This document shows positions 52,510 through 64,000 of a stretch of 64,000 nt of DNA, piece by piece; position 1 is the stretch's first letter, and the number at the start of each line of letters is the position of its first letter. The notes under the pieces are model-generated. The model had not been told where the DNA came from and did no database searches. It saw nothing but the letters and a program-made list of their open reading frames with translations. The translations under genes were made by a program, and so were the position numbers. The DNA is from Nemertoderma westbladi. Its lineage: Eukaryota; Xenacoelomorpha; Nemertodermatida; Nemertodermatidae. Location of the stretch: contig JAUCBJ010001154.1 of the NCBI GenBank assembly GCA_032718475.1, positions 1-64,000 of the forward strand, in the 5' to 3' direction.

Positions 52510-55500
52510 ACACAATCACACGTACCCAATAGTTAGTGACACAATCACACGTACCCAATAGTTAGTGACACAATTACACGTACCCAACAGTTAGTGACAC
52601 AATCACACGCACCCAATAGTTAGTGACACAATCACAAGTACCAACAGTTAGTGACACAATCACACGTACCCAACAGTTAGTGACACAATTACACGTACCC
52701 AATAGATAGTGACACAATTACACGTACCCAATAGTTAGTGACACAATTACACGTACCCAATAGTTAGTGACACAATCACACATTTCCAGCAGTTAGTGCC
52801 ACAATCACACGTACCAGCAGTTAGTGACACAATTACACGTACCCAATAGTTAGTGACACAATCACACGTACCCAACAGTTAGTGACACAATTACACGTAC
52901 CCAACAGTTAGTGACACAATCACACGTACCCAACAGTTAGTGACACAATCACACGTACCCAATAGTTAGTGACACAATTACACGTACCCAATAGTTAGTG
53001 ACACAATCACACATTTCCAGCAGTTAGTGCCACAATCACACGTACCAGCAGTTAGTGCCACAATTACACGTACCCAATAGATAGTGACACAATTACACGT
53101 ACCCAATAGTTAGTGACACAATTACACGTACCCAATAGTTAGTGACAAAATTACACGTACCCAATAGTTAGTGACACAATCACACATTTCCAGCAGTTAG
53201 TGCCACAATCACACGTACCAGCAGTTAGTGCCACAATCACACGTAGCCAATAGATAGTGACACAATTACACGTACCCAATAGTTAGTGACACAATTACAC
53301 GTACCCAATAGTTAGTGACACTATCACACATTTCCAGCAGTTAGTGCCACAATCACACGTACCAGCAGTTAGTGCCACAATCACACGTAGCCAACAGTTA
53401 GTGACACAATCACACGTACCCAACAGTTAGTGACACAATCACAAGTTCCAACAGTTAGTGACACAATCACACGTACCAGCAGTTAGTGACACAATCACAC
53501 GTACCCAACAGTTAGTGACACAATCACAAGTTCCAACAGTTAGTGACACAATCACACGTACCAGCAGTTAGTGACACAATCACACGTACCCAACAGTTAG
53601 TGACACAATTACACGTACCCAATAGATAATGACACAATTACACGTACCCAATAGTTAGTGACACAATCACACGTACCCAATAGTTAGTGACACAATCACA
53701 CATTTCCAGCAGTTAGTGCCACAATCACACGTAGCCAACAGTTATTTACACAATCACAAGTAACAATCAGTTAGTGCCACAATCACACGTACCCGACAGT
53801 TAGTGACACAATCACACGCACCCAATAGTTAGTGACACAATCACACGTACCCGACAGTTAGTGACACAATCACAAGTACCAACAGTTAGTGACACAATCA
53901 CACGTACCCGACAGTTAGTGCCACAATCACACGCACCCAATAGTTAGTGACACAATCACAAGTACCAACAGTTAGTGACACAATCACACGTACCCGACAG
54001 TTAGTGACACAATTACACGTACCCAACAGTTAGTGACACAATCACACGCACCCAATAGTTAGTGACACAATCACAAGTACCAACAGTTAGTGACACAATC
54101 ACACGTACCAGCAGTTAGTGACACAATCACACGTACCAGCAGTTAGTGACACAATCACACGTACCAGCAGTTAGTGACACAATCACACGTACCCAACAGT
54201 TAGTGACACAATCACACGTACTCAACAGTTAGTGACACAATTACACGTACCCAGCAGTTAGTGACACAATCACAAGTACCAACAGTTAGTGACACAATCA
54301 CACGTACCAGCAGTTAGTGACACAATTACACGTACCCAACAGTTAGTGACACAATCACACGTACCCAACAGTTAGTGACACAATTACACGTACCCAACAG
54401 TTAGTGACACAATCACACGTACCCAACAGTTAGTGACACAATCACACGTACCCAACAGTTAGTGACACAATCTACACACCCAGCAGTTAGTGACACAATC
54501 ACACGCACCCAACAGTTAGTGACACAATTACACGTACCCAATAGTTAGTGACACAATCACACGTACCCAACAGTTAGTGACACAATCACACGTACCCAAC
54601 AGATAGTGACACAATTACACGTACCCAATAGTTAGTGACACAATCACAAGTACCAACAGTTAGTGACACAATTACACGTACCCAACAGTTAGTGACACAA
54701 TCACACGTACCCAACAGTTAGTGACACAATCACACGTACCCAACAGTTAGTGACACAATCTACACACCCAGCAGTTAGTGACACAATCACACGCACCCAA
54801 CAGTTAGTGACACAATTACACGTACCCAATAGTTAGTGACACAATCACACGTACCCAGCAGTTAGTGACACAATCACACGTACCCAACAGTTAGTGACAC
54901 AATCACACGTACCCAACAGATAGTGACACAATTACACGTACCCAATAGTTAGTGACACAATCACAAGTACCAACAGTTAGTGACACAATCACACGTACCA
55001 GCAGTTAGTGACACAATCACACGTACCCAACAGTTAGTGACACAATCACACGTACCCAACAGTTAGTGACACAATCACACGTACCCAACAGATAGTGACA
55101 CAATTACACGTACCCAATAGTTAGTGACACAATCACAAGTACCAACAGTTAGTGACACAATCACACGTACCAGCAGTTAGTGACACAATCACACGTACCC
55201 AGCAGTTAGTGACACAATCACACGTACCCAACAGTTAGTGACACAATCACACGTACCCAACAGATAGTGACACAATTACACGTACCCAATAGTTAGTGAC
55301 ACAATCACAAGTACCAACAGTTAGTGACACAATCACACGTACCAGCAGTTAGTGACACAATCACACGTACCCAACAGTTAGTGACACAATCACACGTACC
55401 CAACAGTTAGTGACACAATCACACGTACCCAACAGATAGTGACACAATTACACGTACCCAATAGTTAGTGACACAATCACACGTACCCAGCAGTTAGTGA

Positions 55501-58500
55501 CACAATCACACGTACCCAACAGTTAGTGACACAATCACACGTACCAGCAGTTAGTGACACAATCACACGTACCCAACAGTTAGTGACACAATCACACGTA
55601 CCCGATAGTTAGTGACACAATCACACGTACCCAATAGTTAATGACACAATCACACATTTCCAGCAGTTAGTGACACAATCACACATTTCCAGCAGTTAGT
55701 TACTCAATCACAAGTACCAATCAGTTAGTGACACAATCACAAGTACCAACAGTTAGTGACACAATCACAAGTACCAACAGTTAGTGACACAATCACACAT
55801 TTCCAGCAGTTAGTGACACAATCACACGTACCAGCAGTTAGTGACACAATCACACGTACCCAACAGTTAGTGACACAATTACACGTACCCAACAGTTAGA
55901 GACACAATCACACGTACCCAACAGTTAGTGACACAATCACACGTACCCAATAGTTAGTGACACAATCACACGTACCCAACAGTTAGTGACACAATCACAC
56001 GTACCCAATAGTTAGTGACACAATCAAAAGTACCAACAGTTAGTGACACAATCACACGTACCCAACAGTTAGTGACACAATTACAAGTACCAATCAGTTA
56101 GTGACACAATCACAAGTACCCAGCAGTTAGTGACACAATTACACGTACCCAATAGTTAGTGACACAATCAAAAGTACCAACAGTTAGTGACACAATTACA
56201 CGTACCCAACAGTTAGTGACACAATTACAAGTACCAGCAGTTAGTGACACAATCACAAGTACCAACAGTTAGTGACACAATCACTAGTACCCAGCAGTTA
56301 GTGACACAATCACAAGTACCAATCAGTTAGTGACACAATCACAAGTACCAACAGTTAGTGACACAATCACTAGTACCCAGCAGTTAGTGACACAATCACA
56401 AGTACCAATCAGTTAGTGACACAATCACAAGTACCCAGCAGTTAGTGACACAATTACACGTACCCAATAGTTAGTGACACAATCACAAGTACCAACAGAT
56501 AGTGACACAATTACACGTACCCAATAGTTAGTGACACAATCACAGTACCCAATAGTTAATGACACAATCTACACACCCATCAGTTAGTGCCACAATCACA
56601 AGTACCCAGCAGTTAGTGACACAATTACACGTACCCAATAGTTAGTGACACAATCACAAGTACCAACAGTTAGTGACACAATCACACGTACCCAACAGTT
56701 AGTGACACAATCACACGTACCCAACAGTTAATGACATAATCTACACACCCATCAGTTAGTGACACAATCACACGTACCCAATAGTTAGTGACACAATAAC
56801 AAGTACCAACAGTTAGTGACACAATCACACGTACCCAACAGTTAATGACATAATCTACACACCCATCAGTTAGTGACACAATCACACGTACCCAATAGTT
56901 AGTGACACAATAACAAGTACCAACAGTTAGTGATACAATCACACGTATCCAACAGTTAGTGACACAATCACACGTACCCAGCAGTTAGTGACACAATCAC
57001 ACGTACCAGCAGTTAGTGACACAATCACACGTACCCAACAGTTAATGACATAATCTACACACCCATCAGTTAGTGACACAATCACAAGTACCCAACAGTT
57101 AATGACATAATCTACACACCCATCAGTTAGTGACACAATCACAAGTTCCAACAGTTAGTGACACAATCACACGTACCCAACAGTTAGTGACACAATCACA
57201 CGTACGCAGCAGTTAGTGACACAATCACACGTACCCAATAGTTAGTGACACAATCACACGTACCCAATAGTTAGTGACACAATTACACGTACCCAACAGT
57301 TAGTGACACAATCACACGCACCCAATAGTTAGTGACACAATCACAAGTACCAACAGTTAGTGACACAATCACACGTACCCAACAGTTAGTGACACAATTA
57401 CACGTACCCAATAGATAGTGACACAATTACACGTACCCAATAGTTAGTGACACAATTACACGTACCCAATAGTTAGTGACACAATCACACATTTCCAGCA
57501 GTTAGTGCCACAATCACACGTACCAGCAGTTAGTGACACAATTACACGTACCCAATAGTTAGTGACACAATCACACGTACCCAACAGTTAGTGACACAAT
57601 TACACGTACCCAACAGTTAGTGACACAATCACACGTACCCAACAGTTAGTGACACAATCACACGTACCCAATAGTTAGTGACACAATTACACGTACCCAA
57701 TAGTTAGTGACACAATCACACATTTCCAGCAGTTAGTGCCACAATCACACGTACCAGCAGTTAGTGCCACAATTACACGTACCCAATAGATAGTGACACA
57801 ATTACACGTACCCAATAGTTAGTGACACAATTACACGTACCCAATAGTTAGTGACAAAATTACACGTACCCAATAGTTAGTGACACAATCACACATTTCC
57901 AGCAGTTAGTGCCACAATCACACGTACCAGCAGTTAGTGCCACAATCACACGTAGCCAATAGATAGTGACACAATTACACGTACCCAATAGTTAGTGACA
58001 CAATTACACGTACCCAATAGTTAGTGACACTATCACACATTTCCAGCAGTTAGTGCCACAATCACACGTACCAGCAGTTAGTGCCACAATCACACGTAGC
58101 CAACAGTTAGTGACACAATCACACGTACCCAACAGTTAGTGACACAATCACAAGTTCCAACAGTTAGTGACACAATCACACGTACCAGCAGTTAGTGACA
58201 CAATCACACGTACCCAACAGTTAGTGACACAATCACAAGTTCCAACAGTTAGTGACACAATCACACGTACCAGCAGTTAGTGACACAATCACACGTACCC
58301 AACAGTTAGTGACACAATTACACGTACCCAATAGATAATGACACAATTACACGTACCCAATAGTTAGTGACACAATCACACGTACCCAATAGTTAGTGAC
58401 ACAATCACACATTTCCAGCAGTTAGTGCCACAATCACACGTAGCCAACAGTTATTTACACAATCACAAGTAACAATCAGTTAGTGCCACAATCACACGTA

Positions 58501-61207
58501 CCCGACAGTTAGTGACACAATCACACGCACCCAATAGTTAGTGACACAATCACACGTACCCGACAGTTAGTGACACAATCACAAGTACCAACAGTTAGTG
58601 ACACAATCACACGTACCCGACAGTTAGTGCCACAATCACACGCACCCAATAGTTAGTGACACAATCACAAGTACCAACAGTTAGTGACACAATCACACGT
58701 ACCCGACAGTTAGTGACACAATTACACGTACCCAACAGTTAGTGACACAATCACACGCACCCAATAGTTAGTGACACAATCACAAGTACCAACAGTTAGT
58801 GACACAATCACACGTACCAGCAGTTAGTGACACAATCACACGTACCAGCAGTTAGTGACACAATCACACGTACCAGCAGTTAGTGACACAATCACACGTA
58901 CCCAACAGTTAGTGACACAATCACACGTACTCAACAGTTAGTGACACAATTACACGTACCCAGCAGTTAGTGACACAATCACAAGTACCAACAGTTAGTG
59001 ACACAATCACACGTACCAGCAGTTAGTGACACAATTACACGTACCCAACAGTTAGTGACACAATCACACGTACCCAACAGTTAGTGACACAATTACACGT
59101 ACCCAACAGTTAGTGACACAATCACACGTACCCAACAGTTAGTGACACAATCACACGTACCCAACAGTTAGTGACACAATCTACACACCCAGCAGTTAGT
59201 GACACAATCACACGCACCCAACAGTTAGTGACACAATTACACGTACCCAATAGTTAGTGACACAATCACACGTACCCAACAGTTAGTGACACAATCACAC
59301 GTACCCAACAGATAGTGACACAATTACACGTACCCAATAGTTAGTGACACAATCACAAGTACCAACAGTTAGTGACACAATTACACGTACCCAACAGTTA
59401 GTGACACAATCACACGTACCCAACAGTTAGTGACACAATCACACGTACCCAACAGTTAGTGACACAATCTACACACCCAGCAGTTAGTGACACAATCACA
59501 CGCACCCAACAGTTAGTGACACAATTACACGTACCCAATAGTTAGTGACACAATCACACGTACCCAGCAGTTAGTGACACAATCACACGTACCCAACAGT
59601 TAGTGACACAATCACACGTACCCAACAGATAGTGACACAATTACACGTACCCAATAGTTAGTGACACAATCACAAGTACCAACAGTTAGTGACACAATCA
59701 CACGTACCAGCAGTTAGTGACACAATCACACGTACCCAACAGTTAGTGACACAATCACACGTACCCAACAGTTAGTGACACAATCACACGTACCCAACAG
59801 ATAGTGACACAATTACACGTACCCAATAGTTAGTGACACAATCACAAGTACCAACAGTTAGTGACACAATCACACGTACCAGCAGTTAGTGACACAATCA
59901 CACGTACCCAGCAGTTAGTGACACAATCACACGTACCCAACAGTTAGTGACACAATCACACGTACCCAACAGATAGTGACACAATTACACGTACCCAATA
60001 GTTAGTGACACAATCACAAGTACCAACAGTTAGTGACACAATCACACGTACCAGCAGTTAGTGACACAATCACACGTACCCAACAGTTAGTGACACAATC
60101 ACACGTACCCAACAGTTAGTGACACAATCACACGTACCCAACAGATAGTGACACAATTACACGTACCCAATAGTTAGTGACACAATCACACGTACCCAGC
60201 AGTTAGTGACACAATCACACGTACCCAACAGTTAGTGACACAATCACACGTACCAGCAGTTAGTGACACAATCACACGTACCCAACAGTTAGTGACACAA
60301 TCACACGTACCCGATAGTTAGTGACACAATCACACGTACCCAATAGTTAATGACACAATCACACATTTCCAGCAGTTAGTGACACAATCACACATTTCCA
60401 GCAGTTAGTTACTCAATCACAAGTACCAATCAGTTAGTGACACAATCACAAGTACCAACAGTTAGTGACACAATCACAAGTACCAACAGTTAGTGACACA
60501 ATCACACATTTCCAGCAGTTAGTGACACAATCACACGTACCAGCAGTTAGTGACACAATCACACGTACCCAACAGTTAGTGACACAATTACACGTACCCA
60601 ACAGTTAGAGACACAATCACACGTACCCAACAGTTAGTGACACAATCACACGTACCCAATAGTTAGTGACACAATCACACGTACCCAACAGTTAGTGACA
60701 CAATCACACGTACCCAATAGTTAGTGACACAATCAAAAGTACCAACAGTTAGTGACACAATTACACGTACCCAACAGTTAGTGACACAATTACAAGTACC
60801 AATCAGTTAGTGACACAATCACAAGTACCCAGCAGTTAGTGACACAATTACACGTACCCAATAGTTAGTGACACAATCAAAAGTACCAACAGTTAGTGAC
60901 ACAATTACACGTACCCAACAGTTAGTGACACAATTACAAGTACCAGCAGTTAGTGACACAATCACAAGTACCAACAGTTAGTGACACAATCACTAGTACC
61001 CAGCAGTTAGTGACACAATCACAAGTACCAATCAGTTAGTGACACAATCACAAGTACCAACAGTTAGTGACACAATCACTAGTACCCAGCAGTTAGTGAC
61101 ACAATCACAAGTACCAATCAGTTAGTGACACAATCACAAGTACCCAGCAGTTAGTGACACAATTACACGTACCCAATAGTTAGTGACACAATCACAAGTA
61201 CCAACAG
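52510..61207. repeat. Segmental duplication in satellite C, 4,709-bp offset
   Basis: 52510-56498 recurs as 57219-61207, about 4.0 kb. Landmarks: GACACTATC at 53317/58026, ATAATGACAC at 53626/58335 and TTATTTACAC at 53742/58451. One substitution was noticed (TCACACG near 56051 against TTACACG near 60760). Confidence 0.87.
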
Positions 61208-63576
61208 TTAGTGACACAATCACACGTACCCAACAGTTAGTGACACAATCACAAGTACCCAGCAGTTAGTGACACAATCACAAGTACCAATCAGTTAGTG
61301 ACACAATCACAAGTACCCAGCAGTTAGTGACACAATTACACGTACCCAATAGTTAGTGACACAATCACAAGTACCAACAGTTAGTGACACAATCACACGT
61401 ACCCAATAGTTAGTGACACAATCAAAAGTACCAACAGTTAGTGACACAATTACACGTACCCAATAGTTAGTGACACAATCAAAAGTACCAACAGTTAGTG
61501 ACACAATTACACGTACCCAACAGTTAGTGACACAATTACAAGTACCAGCAGTTAGTGACACAATCACAAGTACCAACAGTTAGTGACACAATCACTAGTA
61601 CCCAGCAGTTAGTGACACAATCACACGTACCCAACAGTTAGTGACACAATTACAAGTACCAGCAGTTAGTGACACAATCACAAGTACCAACAGTTAGTGA
61701 CACAATCACTAGTACCCAGCAGTTAGTGACACAATCACAAGTACCAATCAGTTAGTGACACAATCACAAGCACCCATCAGTTAGTGACACAATTACACGT
61801 ACCCAATAGTTAGTGACACAATCACAAGTACCAACAGTTAGTGACACAATCACACGTACCCAACAGTTAGTGACACAATCACAAGTACCCAGCAGTTAGT
61901 GACACAATCACAAGTACCCAACAGTTAGTGACACAATCACAAGTACCCAGCAGTTAGTGACAAAATTAGAAGTACCAGCAGTTAGTGACACAATTACAAG
62001 TACCAGCAGTTAGTGACACAATCTACACACCCAGCAGTTAGTGACACAATCACACGTACCCAACAGTTAGTGACACAATCACACGTACCCAATAGTTAAT
62101 TACACAATCTACACACCCAGCAGTTAGTGACATAATCACAAGTACCCAACAGTTAATGACATAATCTACACACCCAGCAGTTAGTGACACAATTACAAGT
62201 ACCAGCAGTTAGTGACACAATCTACACACCCAGCAGTTAGTGACACAATCACACGTACCCAACAGTTAGTGACACAATCACACGTACCCAATAGTTAATG
62301 ACATAATCTACACACCCATCAGTTAGTGACACAATCACAAGTACCCAATAGTTAGTGACACAATTACACGTACCCAATAGTTAGTGACACAATCACAAGT
62401 ACCCAGCAGTTAGTGGCACAATTACACGTACCCAATAGTTAGTGACACAATCACAAGTACCAACAGTTAGTGACACAATCACACGTACCCAACAGTTAGT
62501 GACACAATCACAAGTACCCAGCAGTTAGTGGCACAATTACACGTACCCAATAGTTAGTGACACAATCACAAGTACCAACAGTTAGTGACACAATCACACG
62601 TACCCAACAGTTAGTGACACAATCACAAGTACCCAGCAGTTAGTGACACAATTACACGTACCCAATAGTTAGTGACACAATCACAAGTACCAACAGTTAG
62701 TGACACAATCACACGTACCCAATAGTTAGTGACACAATCACAAGTACCCAACAGTTAGTGACACAATCACAAGTACCCAGCAGTTAGTGACACAATTACA
62801 CGTACCCAATTGTTAGTGACACAATCACAAGTACCAACAGTTAGTGACACAATCACACGTACCCAACAGTTAGTGACACAATCACACGTACCCAATAGTT
62901 AATGACACAATCTACACACCCATCAGTTAGTGCCACAATCACAAGTACCCAGCAGTTAGTGACACAATTACACGTACCCAATAGTTAGTGACACAATCAC
63001 AAGTACCAACAGTTAGTGACACAATCACACGTACCCAACAGTTAGTGACACAATCACACGTACCCAACAGTTAATGACATAATCTACACACCCATCAGTT
63101 AGTGACACAATCACACGTACCCAATAGTTAGTGACACAATAACAAGTACCAACAGTTAGTGACACAATCACACGTACCCAACAGTTAATGACATAATCTA
63201 CACACCCATCAGTTAGTGACACAATCACACGTACCCAATAGTTAGTGACACAATAACAAGTACCAACAGTTAGTGATACAATCACACGTATCCAACAGTT
63301 AGTGACACAATCACACGTACCCAGCAGTTAGTGACACAATCACACGTACCAGCAGTTAGTGACACAATCACACGTACCCAACAGTTAATGACATAATCTA
63401 CACACCCATCAGTTAGTGACACAATCACAAGTACCCAACAGTTAATGACATAATCTACACACCCATCAGTTAGTGACACAATCACAAGTTCCAACAGTTA
63501 GTGACACAATCACACGTACCCAACAGTTAGTGACACAATCACACGTACGCAGCAGTTAGTGACACAATCACACGTA
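56547..63576. repeat. Segmental duplication in satellite C, 6,343-bp offset
   Basis: 56547-57233 recurs as 62890-63576. The minus-strand open frames at 56682-56942 and 56939-57151 encode exactly the same peptides as those at 63025-63285 and 63282-63494. The first copy lies between the two copies of the 4,709-bp duplication, so the copying events are nested. Confidence 0.85.
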
Positions 63577-64000
63577 CCAGCAGTTAGTGACACAATCACA
63601 CGTACCCAACAGTTAATGACATAATCTACACACCCATCAGTTAGTGACACAATCACACGTACCCAATAGTTAGTGACACAATCACAAGTACCAACAGTTA
63701 GTGACACAATCACACGTACCCAACAGTTAGTGACACAATCACACGTACCCAGCCGTTAGTGACACAATCACACGTACCAACAGTTAGTGACACAATCACA
63801 CGTACCCAGCAGTTAGTGACACAATCACACGTACCAGCAGTTAGTGACACAATCACACGTACCCAACAGTTAATGACATAATCTACACACCCATCAGTTA
63901 GTGACACAATCACACGTACCCAATAGTTAGTGACACAATCACAAGTACCAACAGTTAGTGACACAATCACACGTACCCAACAGTTAGTGACGCAATCACA

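Larger units (their letters stand above)
28787..64000 (+). repeat. Satellite C: 28/29-bp tandem array, roughly 1,200 units
   Basis: The array begins abruptly at GTGGTTAGTGCC and continues past the right edge. The core is GTTAGTGACACAATCACAC, followed by a variable part: GTACCCAACAG, GTACCCAATAG, GTACCAGCAG, AAGTACCAACAG, AAGTACCAATCAG, ATTTCCAGCAG, GCACCCAATAG, GTAGCCAACAG or TCTACACACCCAGCAG. Units are 28 or 29 bp. The ATTTCCAGCAG type is absent before about 31370 and the TCTACACACCC type before about 35010. The minus strand gives short open frames (VGTCDCVTNCWV and VRVIVSLT repeats) that end in a periodic TGA; I do not regard them as genes. No interruption by unique DNA, gene or transposon is visible over 35 kb. 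Confidence 0.98.

Noticed and set aside
28787-64000. Minus-strand open frames of 60-89 codons in satellite C
   Set aside because: They are periodic readings of the 28/29-bp unit ending at a recurring TGA and mostly starting at non-ATG codons. Identical peptides recur only because the DNA blocks are duplicated.
28787-64000. Telomeric repeat
   Set aside because: No TTAGGG-like unit. TTAGTG is part of a 28/29-bp unit, not a short telomere motif.

Overview
The window is eukaryotic, almost certainly from a marine-type invertebrate animal. It holds the 3' part of an intron-containing ionotropic glutamate receptor gene on the + strand. The DNA between exons is AT-rich, with canonical GT..AG junctions and no bacterial-style gene packing. 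An ascidian such as a Ciona relative would fit the compact AT-rich introns and dispersed (TATG)n tracts, but this is an impression and not a demonstrated assignment.

About 87 % of the window is tandem satellite. Satellite A (1-17848, continuing left of the window) is a 44-bp unit repeated about 405 times. Satellite B (18989-21368) is a 37-bp unit repeated about 64 times. Satellite C (28787-64000, continuing right) is a 28/29-bp unit repeated roughly 1,200 times. I see no sequence similarity between the three units. Each array has a higher-order structure made of near-identical segmental copies: offsets of 4,444, 3,388 and 660 bp in A, 962 bp in B, and 3,139, 4,721, 4,709, 6,343, 8,767 and 21,053 bp in C.

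Unique DNA forms three stretches. 17849-18988 separates A from B and holds one doubtful exon-like segment. 21369-24600 has no convincing exon but carries microsatellites, a possible foldback element and a G18 run. 24601-28792 holds three well supported receptor exons and a fourth possible one. The exons encode M3 plus most of the S2 ligand-binding lobe (24601-25096), the end of S2 (26345-26493), M4 (from 28074) and a possible cytoplasmic tail (28648-28792). Splice phases agree at every junction. The upstream exons (amino-terminal domain, S1, M1, pore loop) are not recognisable here. Either they lie left of satellite A, which would put A and B inside an intron, or the locus is a 3' gene fragment.

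Four observations deserve most attention. (1) Nearly every 44-bp unit of satellite A carries a perfect consensus 5' splice site (AAG|GTGAGT or AAG|GTAAGT) on the receptor's sense strand, about 400 in series. (2) The M4 exon's 3' splice site lies in a minisatellite made of copies of itself, including an upstream acceptor that would add exactly 45 nt in frame. (3) The gene shows two possible 3' ends: an early stop followed by poly(A) signals, and a downstream tail exon whose stop codon is supplied by the first repeat of satellite C. (4) The ligand-pocket signature is Trp-Asp, as in glycine/D-serine-binding receptors, rather than the Glu of AMPA/kainate receptors.
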